Assembly (NCBI GenBank): GCA_023389745.1
Contig: JAEWED010000190.1
Location: forward strand, 1 to 9,322
Source: Actinomycetes bacterium
Lineage (GTDB): Bacteria; Actinomycetota; Acidimicrobiia; Acidimicrobiales; Microtrichaceae
Reading direction: 5' to 3'
DNA: 9,322 bases
Shown here: piece after piece, positions 1 to 6,385 of the stretch
Numbering within the stretch: the stretch's first letter is position 1
How the letters are laid out: each line of letters begins with the position of its first letter
Program-made: the position numbers and the translations under genes
The notes under the pieces: model-generated
What the model was told of the DNA's origin: nothing
What the model saw: the letters and a program-made list of their open reading frames with translations, nothing else
Database searches by the model: none

Positions 1-1
1 C

Positions 2-886
2 GTCGGCTTCGCCGGGTTGCCGGTCACCATGTCGGCGCTCTCGGCGGGCAAGCGCCTGGCGCTGGCCAACAAGGAGTCGCTGATCGCCGCGGGACCCGTG
101 GTGCGGTCGGTGCGCGACACCCCGGGCGCCGAGCTCGTCCCGGTCGACAGCGAGCACTGCGCCGTGCACCAGTGCCTCCGCTCGGGCGAGGGGTCCCGGC
201 GTCTGTCACGCGTCGTGCTGACGGCGTCGGGCGGACCGTTCCGGGGCCGCAGCGCTGACGAGCTGTCGTCGGTCACCGTCGAGCAGGCGCTCGCACATCC
301 GACGTGGTCGATGGGCCCGAAGATCACGATCGACTCCTCGACGCTCATGAACAAGGGGCTCGAGGTGATCGAGGCCCACGAGCTCTTCGACGTCGGCTAC
401 GACGACATCGACGTCGTCGTGCACCCGCAGTCGATCGTGCACTCCATGGCCGAGTTCACCGACGGCACCACGATCGCCCAGCTCTCCATGCCCGACATGC
501 GCCTGCCGATCACCTACGCACTGTCGTACCCCGACCGCGGCGCGGTCGCGTTCGGTCGCATGGACTGGACCACCCCGACGACGCTCGAGTTCGAGCCGCC
601 GGATCTCGACACGTTCCGGTGCCTGGGCCTCGCCTACGACGCCGGCCGCAGCGGCGGCACCGCTCCGGCGTGGTTCTCGGCGGCGAACGAGGTGGCCGTC
701 GACGCGTTCCTCGCCGGGCGCATCGGCTGGAGCGCGATCGCCTCGGTCGTCGACGCCGCCCTGCAACGCTGGGACGGCACCGCCGCGTCCTCACTCGACG
801 CCGTGCTCGCCGCGGATGCCGCAGGGCGTCGCGCAGCGGACGAGCTGCTCGACACCTCGACGTTCGACCTGGAGCCCTCACGATGA
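2..886 (+). CDS. dxr: 1-deoxy-D-xylulose 5-phosphate reductoisomerase, 5' end outside window
   Basis: Converts 1-deoxy-D-xylulose 5-phosphate to 2-C-methyl-D-erythritol 4-phosphate with NADPH, the second step of the cytosolic MEP isoprenoid pathway. The frame is open from base 2 and 294 residues are visible. The full family length is near 400, so about 100 N-terminal residues, including the NADPH-binding Rossmann glycines, lie to the left. Visible family motifs, in order, are LANKESL, the metal-binding VDSEH (Asp and Glu ligands), the substrate loop TASGGPFRG, and HPTWSMGPKITIDSSTLMNK followed by GLEVIEA, which carries the catalytic Lys and Glu. VHPQSIVHSM, PDMRLPI and the C-terminal AANEVAVDAFL follow. 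The stop overlaps the next start (ATGA at 883-886), so translation is probably coupled to the protease gene. The motifs leave little doubt; the true start cannot be seen. Confidence 0.97.
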   Translation, partial: VGFAGLPVTMSALSAGKRLALANKESLIAAGPVVRSVRDTPGAELVPVDSEHCAVHQCLRSGEGSRRLSRVVLTASGGPFRGRSADELSSVTVEQALAHPTWSMGPKITIDSSTLMNKGLEVIEAHELFDVGYDDIDVVVHPQSIVHSMAEFTDGTTIAQLSMPDMRLPITYALSYPDRGAVAFGRMDWTTPTTLEFEPPDLDTFRCLGLAYDAGRSGGTAPAWFSAANEVAVDAFLAGRIGWSAIASVVDAALQRWDGTAASSLDAVLAADAAGRRAADELLDTSTFDLEPSR

Positions 887-2484
887 GCCTCGAACCCCCC
901 GGACACGTCGACGAGCGCGAGGCACACGACGAGCTCGGCGCGTCCGTGCCGGACGTCCAACAGGAGCAGGCCGACCTGCACGGGGTCATCGGCTCGCCGC
1001 TGAGCCGAGCGCTGCGACTCGGTGCCCTGGCCGCCCTCGTCGTCCTGCTCGGCATGTGGAAGGGCCTGTCGATGGTGATCGTCGTGGCGGCGTTGATCGT
1101 CATGATCTTCCTGCACGAGCTCGGCCACTACGTGATGGCCAAGCGGGCGGGCATGCTCGTCACCGAGTTCTTCATCGGGTTCGGCCCGCGGATCTGGTCG
1201 TTCCAGCGGGGCGAGACCGAGTACGGCATCAAGGCCATCCCCGCGGGCGCCTACGTGCGCATCATCGGCATGTCGAACCTGGAAGAGGTCGACCCGAGCC
1301 TCGAGTCGAGGACCTACCGCCAGAAGAGCTTCCACCAGCGCTTCGGCGTCGCGGTCGCCGGTTCGACGATGCACTTCCTGCTCGCCCTAATGCTGCTGTT
1401 CGTGCAGTTCGCGTTCATCGGCGGACCCGACGGCGATCGCTGGCAGGTGGGCAACATCAGCCCGGGCAGCGCCGCCGAGGCCGCCGGGTTGCGCCTCGAC
1501 GACGAGATCGTCGCGTTCGACGGCGTCGAGCTGTCCAGCTTCGAGGACTTCCGCCGAGAGCTCGCAGGAGTCGGTCCGGGCACCGTCGAGCTCGAGGTCG
1601 TGCGCGACGGCGAGACCATCACCATCCCGGTCGAGCTCTCCACCCGCATGAAGCTGATCGGCACCGTGCGCGAGGACATCGACGTCATCGACAACGGCAC
1701 GTCGCTGGTGCTCGGCGAGCCGATCCCGGACGGCGTCGCCGCCGCGGCCGGGATCGCCGGTGGCACGACGCTGCTCGCGGTCAACGGCGAGCCCGTGACC
1801 GACCTCGAGGACGTCCAGCGCGCCGCCGCGTCGTCGGACGGGACGGTCGCGCTCGAGACCGCGACGTCGTCGGGCGGGACCCGCACCCACGAGGTGGACC
1901 TCGGCCGTGAGGCCGCGGCGACCGAACCGGGTGCGTTCGTGGGTGTCGGCGCCTCTCGGGTGATGGAGCGGCGTTCGATCCCCGCGGCCGCCGTGTCGTC
2001 GGTCGAGACCTTCGGTGAGGTCTCGTGGATGACCATCGGCGGCGTCGGCAAGTTCCTCTGGCCACCGAACCTGCTGTCGTTCGTCGGCGACGCCGTCAGC
2101 GGTGGTGGCGGCGACACGACCGACGTCGCGACCGAGGCGGCGTCGACGCCCACCGGCGACGAGACCCGACCGATCTCGATCATCGGCATCGCCATGATGG
2201 GTTCGGACCTGTCGTCGCAGAACGTGGCGAACCTCGTCCTGTTCATGGCGCAGCTGAACATCTTCCTCGGCATCTTCAACCTGTTCCCCCTGCTGCCCTT
2301 CGACGGGGGCCACGTCGTGATCGCCTGCTACGAGAAGGCCCAGGAGCTGCGCCGCCGCAGCACCCAGCGCTACCTGTCCGACGTCTCGCGCATGCTGCCC
2401 GCCGCCTACGGCGTGATCGCGGTGCTGGCCGTCGTCGGGGTGCTCGCGATGTTCGTCGACCTCACCCGCGGCGTCAGCTTCTGA
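883..2484 (+). CDS. RseP/Rip1-like site-2 intramembrane metalloprotease (M50B) with PDZ domains
   Basis: A 533-residue membrane zinc protease of the family that cleaves anti-sigma factors and other single-span proteins within the membrane (RseP in E. coli, Rip1 in mycobacteria). The zinc motif HELGH is at 78-82 and the third-ligand motif LLPFDGGH at 470-477 (Asp474). RPISIIGIA (429-437) before the last helices also fits Rip1. A PDZ domain spans about 188-250 and a second PDZ-like unit about 278-340. Membrane segments are about 42-59, 62-86, 152-178, 447-470 and 505-525. Compared with the single-PDZ Rip1 (about 400 residues) it has an acidic N-terminal tail plus an extra hydrophobic segment, a second PDZ, and a Gly/Thr-rich insert at 405-428. 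The usual AGPxxN motif reads AGSTMH (159-164). The start is set by the ATGA overlap with dxr and a GGAG at 871-874. Met58 (base 1054) would give a Rip1-like N-terminus but lacks that support. Substrate unknown. Confidence 0.94.
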   Translation: MSLEPPGHVDEREAHDELGASVPDVQQEQADLHGVIGSPLSRALRLGALAALVVLLGMWKGLSMVIVVAALIVMIFLHELGHYVMAKRAGMLVTEFFIGFGPRIWSFQRGETEYGIKAIPAGAYVRIIGMSNLEEVDPSLESRTYRQKSFHQRFGVAVAGSTMHFLLALMLLFVQFAFIGGPDGDRWQVGNISPGSAAEAAGLRLDDEIVAFDGVELSSFEDFRRELAGVGPGTVELEVVRDGETITIPVELSTRMKLIGTVREDIDVIDNGTSLVLGEPIPDGVAAAAGIAGGTTLLAVNGEPVTDLEDVQRAAASSDGTVALETATSSGGTRTHEVDLGREAAATEPGAFVGVGASRVMERRSIPAAAVSSVETFGEVSWMTIGGVGKFLWPPNLLSFVGDAVSGGGGDTTDVATEAASTPTGDETRPISIIGIAMMGSDLSSQNVANLVLFMAQLNIFLGIFNLFPLLPFDGGHVVIACYEKAQELRRRSTQRYLSDVSRMLPAAYGVIAVLAVVGVLAMFVDLTRGVSF

Positions 2485-2508
2485 TCCGCGCCCGGTGGGC
2501 CGCGGATC
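2483..2508. repeat. 8-bp perfect inverted repeat at the protease stop codon
   Basis: GATCCGCG (2483-2490) and its exact complement CGCGGATC (2501-2508) flank a 10-base spacer, and two more C-G pairs are possible inside it. The left arm overlaps the TGA stop (2482-2484) of the protease gene. No T-run follows, so it is not a classical intrinsic terminator. It could slow polymerase, protect the 3' end of the dxr-protease mRNA, or be a protein-binding site upstream of ispG. Confidence 0.6.
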
Positions 2509-2518
2509 ACAGCGCGGC

Positions 2519-2538
2519 GGACCCGGCCGGGCAGGTCC
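2519..2538. repeat. GGACC/GGTCC inverted repeat upstream of ispG
   Basis: GGACC (2519-2523) pairs with GGTCC (2534-2538), and the 10-base palindrome CCCGGCCGGG (2522-2531) overlaps it. The element ends 6 bases before the candidate -10 box of ispG, so it occupies the -35 region. It may be an operator or simply GC-rich background; no regulator is indicated. Confidence 0.35.
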
Positions 2539-2544
2539 GGGCAG

Positions 2545-2550
2545 TACGAT
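2545..2550 (+). promoter_or_regulatory. Candidate -10 box (TACGAT) for leaderless ispG transcript
   Basis: TACGAT fits the actinobacterial TANNNT -10 pattern and lies 7 bases before the ATG at 2558, so transcription would start at or within a base or two of the start codon. No Shine-Dalgarno is visible in the intervening bases and no clear -35 is recognisable. The same arrangement occurs before the hydrolase and proS. Inference from spacing only. Confidence 0.5.
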
Positions 2551-2557
2551 CGAGCAC

Positions 2558-3793
2558 ATGGACGCTGGTGAACTGACCTTCCCGAGGCGCTCGACGCGCC
2601 GCATCCAGGTCGGTGACGTGGCCATCGGTGGCGGGGCGCCGGTGAGCATCCAGTCGATGACCACGACCAAGACGGCCGACGTCGAGGGCACGCTGGCGCA
2701 GATCTACGCGCTCGACATGGCCGGCGTCGACATCGTGCGCTGCACCTGCAACGAGATGGAGGCCGCCGAGGGGCTGGCCCGCATCGTGCCCCGCAGCCCG
2801 GTGCCGATCGTCGCCGACATCCACCACCAGTACAAGATGGCGCTCGCAGCGATGGAGGCCGGGGTGCACGGCCTGCGCCTGAACCCCGGCAACATCCGCA
2901 AGCCGGAGCACATCAAGGCCGTCGCCTCCGAGGCCCGCGACCGGGGCATCCCGATCCGCATCGGCGTCAACGGTGGCTCGCTCGACCCCGAGCTCTACGA
3001 GCGCCACGGCGGTCGGGTCACACCCGAGGCGATGGTCGAATCCGCGCTCGCCGAGATCGCCTACTTCGACGAGGTCGGCTTCGACCTCATCAAGATCTCG
3101 GTCAAGGCGTCCAACGTGCCGCTGATGATCGAGGCGTACCGGCAGCTCGCCGAGGTGACCGACCACCCGCTGCACCTCGGGGTGACCGAGGCCGGTCCGC
3201 TGCCCGACGGGTTGATCAAGGCGACCGCCGGCATCGCGACGCTGCTCGCCGAGGGCATCGGCGACACGATCCGCTACTCGCTCACCGCCGACCCCGTCGA
3301 AGAGGTCAAGGCGGCCAGGGTGCTGCTCGAGGCCTACGGCCTGCGGGAGCGCACCAACGTCGACCTGATCGCGTGTCCCAGCTGCGGTCGGGCCGAGGTC
3401 GACGTGATCAAGGTCGCCGAGGACGCCCGCGACGCCTTCGCCGACAAGGAGCTGCCGCTGCAGATCGCGGTCATGGGCTGCGTCGTGAACGGCCCGGGCG
3501 AGGCGCGCGACGCCGATCTCGGCATCGCGGCGGGTCGCCATCGCGGGCACCTGTTCGTCAAGGGCGTCAACGTCGCCGTCGTGCCCGAGGACGAGATGGT
3601 CGGCACGCTCGTCGAGTGGGCCGAGTTCATCGCCGAGCACGGCACCGATGCCGCGTTGGCCCGGGTCGACATCGAGAAGGCCCGGCGAGAGGCCGAGAAG
3701 GACCGTGCCGCGCTGCTCGACGAGCAGGGCGCGGATGCCAACGCGAGCGAGCAGCGCGTGGATCTCATCCACAAGAAGTACGACGCCAACTGA
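2558..3793 (+). CDS. ispG: 4-hydroxy-3-methylbut-2-en-1-yl diphosphate synthase (GcpE/IspG)
   Basis: Reductively converts methylerythritol 2,4-cyclodiphosphate to HMBPP, the penultimate MEP-pathway step, using a [4Fe-4S] cluster. The protein has 411 residues. The N-terminal TIM barrel begins with SIQSMTTTKTADVEGT and contains VPIVADIHH, GLRLNPGNI, IPIRIGVNGGSL, SVKASNVPLM and the HLGVTEAGP segment. The C-terminal cluster domain has ACPSCGR (Cys273, Cys276) and MGCVVNGPGEA (Cys308, Glu315), all four ligands known from E. coli IspG. A charged tail of about 50 residues after 360 is longer than in minimal family members. ATG 2558 was chosen because the MDAGELTFPRR N-terminus matches the family and a TANNNT box sits just upstream. 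An in-frame start at 2495 would add 21 low-complexity residues. It lies 73 bp after the protease gene and belongs to the same pathway as dxr. Convergent with the hydrolase, 41 bp away. Confidence 0.96.
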   Translation: MDAGELTFPRRSTRRIQVGDVAIGGGAPVSIQSMTTTKTADVEGTLAQIYALDMAGVDIVRCTCNEMEAAEGLARIVPRSPVPIVADIHHQYKMALAAMEAGVHGLRLNPGNIRKPEHIKAVASEARDRGIPIRIGVNGGSLDPELYERHGGRVTPEAMVESALAEIAYFDEVGFDLIKISVKASNVPLMIEAYRQLAEVTDHPLHLGVTEAGPLPDGLIKATAGIATLLAEGIGDTIRYSLTADPVEEVKAARVLLEAYGLRERTNVDLIACPSCGRAEVDVIKVAEDARDAFADKELPLQIAVMGCVVNGPGEARDADLGIAAGRHRGHLFVKGVNVAVVPEDEMVGTLVEWAEFIAEHGTDAALARVDIEKARREAEKDRAALLDEQGADANASEQRVDLIHKKYDAN

Positions 3794-3826
3794 CGTCCTT
3801 CGCGGAGGCGGGCGGACGACGCAGGG

Positions 3827-3844
3827 TCCCGCGCTCAGGCGGGG
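3827..3844. terminator. Weak hairpin between convergent ispG and hydrolase genes
   Basis: CCCGC (3828-3832) and GCGGG (3839-3843) can pair around a six-base loop, extended by a T-G pair. The hairpin sits in the 41-bp convergent gap and overlaps the hydrolase stop (3835-3837). There is no T-run on either strand, so if termination occurs here it is not classical intrinsic termination. Nothing else is recognisable in this gap. Confidence 0.25.
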
Positions 3845-4836
3845 GAGAGGTCGGCGAGCTCGTCGACCAGGTCCGCCAGAGCGACCGGGTCCTCCTGCAT
3901 GACCTGGTGGCCGATGCCGTCGAGCACGTGCAACCGTGAGCCCCTGACCTCGTCAGCGACGATCCGGGCGTGGGCGACCGGGGTGAGGTGGTCGTCGGTG
4001 CCGACGACCACCAGCGTCGGCACGTCGACGTGGTCGAGCGCCGAGCGGACGTCGTGGGTGGCGATCGCCGCCCCCGCCTCGGCCGCGGTGCGTGGGTCGA
4101 CCTCGGACAGCATGCGCCGCACCTCGTCGATCGCCACGCCGGTCACCGCACGGCCGAAGACGCGGCGGATCAGCACCGCGGACAGGTCGGTGTCCTTCCA
4201 CCCGTAGCGCATGCGGCTGCCGTCGGTGGCGAGTCCTGCCACCAGGTTCGCCGCACCGACCGCGCCGCCGGCGAGTGCGGGCAGCGCCATCGACGCAGCG
4301 CTGGTGGCCAGGAACATCAGGCCGCCGACCCGTTCGCGCAGCACGTCGTGGTGATCCGCACAGAAGCGGGCGAGCGCCATGCCGCCCATCGAGTGGCCGA
4401 CCACGAGCGCGTCGTCGAGGTCGAGCGACTCGAGCACGACCGCCAGGTCGTCCGCGACCGCCTCGAGGGTGACGCCGTCGCTGCCTGCGATCGAGTCGCC
4501 GTGCCCCCGCATGTCCCAGGCGAGCACCCGGTAGCGGTCCTCGAGCAGCCGGAACAGCGCCGACCAGACCCACCACTGCAGGGTCACGCCGTGCAGCAGC
4601 ACCACCGGGCGACCCGAGCCGTGCTCCACGACGTGGATGGTGCCGCCGTCGTTCGAGCGCAGGTGGTGGTGCACGACGTCGTCGGGCACCTCGAGCAGCG
4701 AGTCGAGCTCGGGGTCGGTGCGCCCCCGGAGTCGGCGGCCGGTCACCCGCACGGCCGCACCGCCGGCGAGCCCTGCCATGCCGAGACCGAGCACCACTGC
4801 GCCGAGGGTCCGGATGGGTCGGGAGCGTCGAGCCAT
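3835..4836 (-). CDS. Membrane-anchored alpha/beta hydrolase fold protein
   Basis: A 333-residue serine hydrolase of the alpha/beta fold; substrate unknown. The N-terminus is basic (ARRSRPIR), then a Gly/Ala/Leu-rich hydrophobic stretch at 11-30 and an arginine-rich segment, which reads as a signal anchor with the catalytic domain outside or a tail-in membrane tether. The fold starts near 60. The oxyanion motif is LLHG (80-83), then AWDMRGHGDS (106-115), the nucleophile elbow GHSMG (Ser149), the acid in GTDDHLTP (Asp282) and the His in GIGH (His310): a complete triad. A lid/cap occupies about 180-260. The overall look resembles actinobacterial esterase/epoxide-hydrolase-like proteins, but no specific reaction can be named. 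ATG 4836 is preferred because a TANNNT box lies 7 bases upstream. A GTG at 4869 would add 11 residues and overlap the proS promoter. Opposite in strand to all neighbours, so probably its own transcription unit. Confidence 0.9.
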   Translation of the reverse strand: MARRSRPIRTLGAVVLGLGMAGLAGGAAVRVTGRRLRGRTDPELDSLLEVPDDVVHHHLRSNDGGTIHVVEHGSGRPVVLLHGVTLQWWVWSALFRLLEDRYRVLAWDMRGHGDSIAGSDGVTLEAVADDLAVVLESLDLDDALVVGHSMGGMALARFCADHHDVLRERVGGLMFLATSAASMALPALAGGAVGAANLVAGLATDGSRMRYGWKDTDLSAVLIRRVFGRAVTGVAIDEVRRMLSEVDPRTAAEAGAAIATHDVRSALDHVDVPTLVVVGTDDHLTPVAHARIVADEVRGSRLHVLDGIGHQVMQEDPVALADLVDELADLSPA

Positions 4837-4843
4837 GGACGAA

Positions 4844-4849
4844 ACGATA
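4844..4849 (-). promoter_or_regulatory. Candidate -10 box (TATCGT) for leaderless hydrolase transcript
   Basis: Read on the minus strand, TATCGT ends 7 bases before the hydrolase ATG, the same spacing as at ispG. No Shine-Dalgarno lies between. A GTGACC 14 bases upstream is too close for a good -35. Start codons of the hydrolase and proS are only 50 bp apart, so the two promoters are back-to-back and their upstream elements must overlap. Confidence 0.5.
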
Positions 4850-4861
4850 TCGGTGCCACTG

Positions 4862-4872
4862 CCGGTCACCGG
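4862..4872. promoter_or_regulatory. Inverted repeat CCGGT-C-ACCGG in divergent promoter region
   Basis: Perfect 5-bp arms around one central base, placed between the two candidate -10 boxes and directly abutting that of proS (4873). A repressor bound here could cover both promoters, but in such GC-rich DNA a short repeat may be chance. Confidence 0.3.
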
Positions 4873-4878
4873 TACGAT
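4873..4878 (+). promoter_or_regulatory. Candidate -10 box (TACGAT) for leaderless proS transcript
   Basis: TACGAT, the identical hexamer to that before ispG, ends 8 bases before the proS ATG (4887). The bases between are C/G-rich with no purine-rich Shine-Dalgarno. This fits a transcript starting at the initiation codon. No convincing -35 is present. Confidence 0.5.
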
Positions 4879-4886
4879 CGCCCGCC

Positions 4887-6305
4887 ATGGCCAAGGCTCC
4901 GATTCTCACCCCCCGCGCCGAGGACTTCCCTCGCTGGTACCAGGACGTGCTCAACAAGGCGGAGCTCGCCGAGAGCGGGCCGGTGCGCGGGACCATGGTG
5001 ATCCGGCCCTACGCGTATGCGATCTGGGAGCGGATGGTCGCCGAGGTCGACGCCCGCATCAAGGCCGCGGGCGCCGAGAACGCCTACTTCCCGCTGTTCA
5101 TCCCCGAGTCGTACCTGTCGCGCGAGGCCGAGCACGTCGAGGGCTTCAGTCCTGAGCTGGCGGTCGTGACCCACGGCGGCGGCAAGGAGCTCGAGGAGCC
5201 CGTCGTCGTTCGCCCCACGTCCGAGACCGTCATCGGCGAGTACATGTCGAAGTGGATCCAGTCGCACCGCGACCTGCCGCTGCTGTTGAACCAGTGGGCG
5301 AACGTGGTGCGCTGGGAGCTGCGGCCGCGCGTGTTCCTGCGGACCAGCGAGTTCCTCTGGCAGGAGGGCCACTGCGCACACGCCACCGAGGCCGACGGCC
5401 GGGCCTATGCGGCGCAGATCCTGCGTGACGTGTACCGGGACTTCATGGTCGAGGTGCTCGGCATCCCCGTGTTCATCGGTCGCAAGATCCCCCAGGAGCG
5501 CTTCGCCGGGGCGATCAACACGATCACCTGCGAGGCGATGATGGGCGACGGCAAGGCGCTGCAGATGGGCACGAGCCACGAGCTCGGCCAGAACTTCGCT
5601 CGCGCCTTCGACATCGGCTTCCAGGACGAACACGGCACCCGCCAGCTGTGCTGGACCACGTCGTGGGGTGTGTCGACCCGCATGATGGGCGGCCTGATCA
5701 TGGCCCACGGCGACGACCGCGGCCTGCGGGTGCCACCCCGCCTGGCGGCGGTCCAGGCGGTGGTGATGGTGGTCAAGGACGACGACGACGGCTCGGTCAC
5801 CGACGCCGCTCGGCGACTGGTGCAGGAGCTCACCGATGCCGGGGTGCGCGTGCGCCTCGACGCCCAGGTGGCCACGGCGTTCGGCCGACGCGCCACCGAC
5901 TGGGAGCTGAAGGGCGTGCCGGTCCGCATCGAGCTGGGCCCCCGGGACCTGGCCGAGGGACGGGTGGTGCTCGCCCGCCGCGACACCGGCGACAAGGCGC
6001 CGACCGACCTGGCCGCGTTGCCGGCCACGCTGCCGGGCCTTCTCGAGGAGATCCAGACGCTGATGGCCTCGACGGCGCTGGCCGAGCGCGACGCCCGCAC
6101 GGTCGACTGCGCCACGGTCGACGAGGCCCTCGAGGCGGCAGCGACCGGGTTCGCCCGGATCGCCTGGTCGGCGCTGGGTGACGACGGCATCGAGCGCCTG
6201 GGTCGCGACGCGGTGACGGTGCGCTGCCTGCAGACACCCGACGGCGACCTGCCGGCCACCGACGACGATCCCGACGCGGTCGCGCTCGTCGCCCGGTCCT
6301 ACTGA
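4887..6305 (+). CDS. proS: Proline--tRNA ligase, short eukaryote/archaea-like type
   Basis: Charges tRNA-Pro with proline in the cytoplasm. A class II synthetase of 472 residues, lacking the editing insertion of the roughly 570-residue bacterial type. Catalytic signatures are VVVRPTSET (107-114), motif 2 RWELRP with LRTSEFLWQEGH (142-162), the proline-pocket segment ALQMGTSHELGQNF (224-237) and motif 3 GVSTRMMGGLIMAHGDD (261-277, Arg265). The anticodon-binding domain is about 286-395, with the typical GVPVRIELGPRDL at 343-355. The C-terminal domain (400-472) keeps the family's terminal Tyr (ARSY) but lacks the cysteine set usually forming a zinc site: only Cys447 is near the expected place. 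The ATG gives the expected N-terminus (MAKAPILTPRAEDFPRWYQDV). It is divergent from the hydrolase and followed by a 206-bp gap with a terminator, so it is probably monocistronic or only partly read into rimP. Confidence 0.97.
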   Translation: MAKAPILTPRAEDFPRWYQDVLNKAELAESGPVRGTMVIRPYAYAIWERMVAEVDARIKAAGAENAYFPLFIPESYLSREAEHVEGFSPELAVVTHGGGKELEEPVVVRPTSETVIGEYMSKWIQSHRDLPLLLNQWANVVRWELRPRVFLRTSEFLWQEGHCAHATEADGRAYAAQILRDVYRDFMVEVLGIPVFIGRKIPQERFAGAINTITCEAMMGDGKALQMGTSHELGQNFARAFDIGFQDEHGTRQLCWTTSWGVSTRMMGGLIMAHGDDRGLRVPPRLAAVQAVVMVVKDDDDGSVTDAARRLVQELTDAGVRVRLDAQVATAFGRRATDWELKGVPVRIELGPRDLAEGRVVLARRDTGDKAPTDLAALPATLPGLLEEIQTLMASTALAERDARTVDCATVDEALEAAATGFARIAWSALGDDGIERLGRDAVTVRCLQTPDGDLPATDDDPDAVALVARSY

Positions 6306-6334
6306 GGCGTTCATCGCTGCGTCACCCTTCCGAC

Positions 6335-6348
6335 ACGGTCCGCACCGT
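6335..6348. repeat. Inverted repeat ACGGT-CCGC-ACCGT upstream of rimP promoter box
   Basis: Perfect 5-bp arms with a four-base spacer, ending 7 bases before the TAGAGT box. It covers the place a -35 would occupy. It may be an operator for the rimP-nusA-infB cluster or a weak 3' hairpin of proS; no T-run follows. Confidence 0.35.
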
Positions 6349-6355
6349 CATCGGC

Positions 6356-6361
6356 TAGAGT
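6356..6361 (+). promoter_or_regulatory. Candidate -10 box (TAGAGT) of the rimP-nusA-ylxR-infB operon
   Basis: TAGAGT fits the TANNNT pattern and lies in the only non-coding gap upstream of the operon. Transcription would start near 6368, giving a leader of about 145 bases before the rimP start, with the hairpin at 6386-6406 close behind the start site. A CCGACA at 6330-6335 resembles a -35 but is 20 bases away, so the -35 is uncertain. Confidence 0.45.
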
Positions 6362-6385
6362 GATCCCCGTTCCGGTTCTCCGGAG

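Noticed and set aside
304..882. Continuation of the protease frame upstream of 883
   Set aside because: This stretch lies out of frame over dxr and encodes Arg/His-rich sequence without family similarity. The dxr frame is the real one.
2495..2557. Upstream in-frame start for ispG adding 21 residues
   Set aside because: The added residues are Gly/Arg/Pro low complexity without family counterparts, and the stretch contains the inverted repeat and the -10-like box.
4837..4869. GTG start for the hydrolase at 4869
   Set aside because: It would put the start inside the proS promoter region and ignore the TANNNT box before ATG 4836. The extra 11 residues precede a natural basic N-terminus.
4866..6314. 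Long open frame antisense to proS, and similar antisense frames over ispG, nusA and the protease
   Set aside because: High GC content keeps the opposite strand free of stops. The products are low-complexity Arg/Ala/Gly or His/Asp-rich sequences with no recognisable motifs, while the sense frames are clear families.
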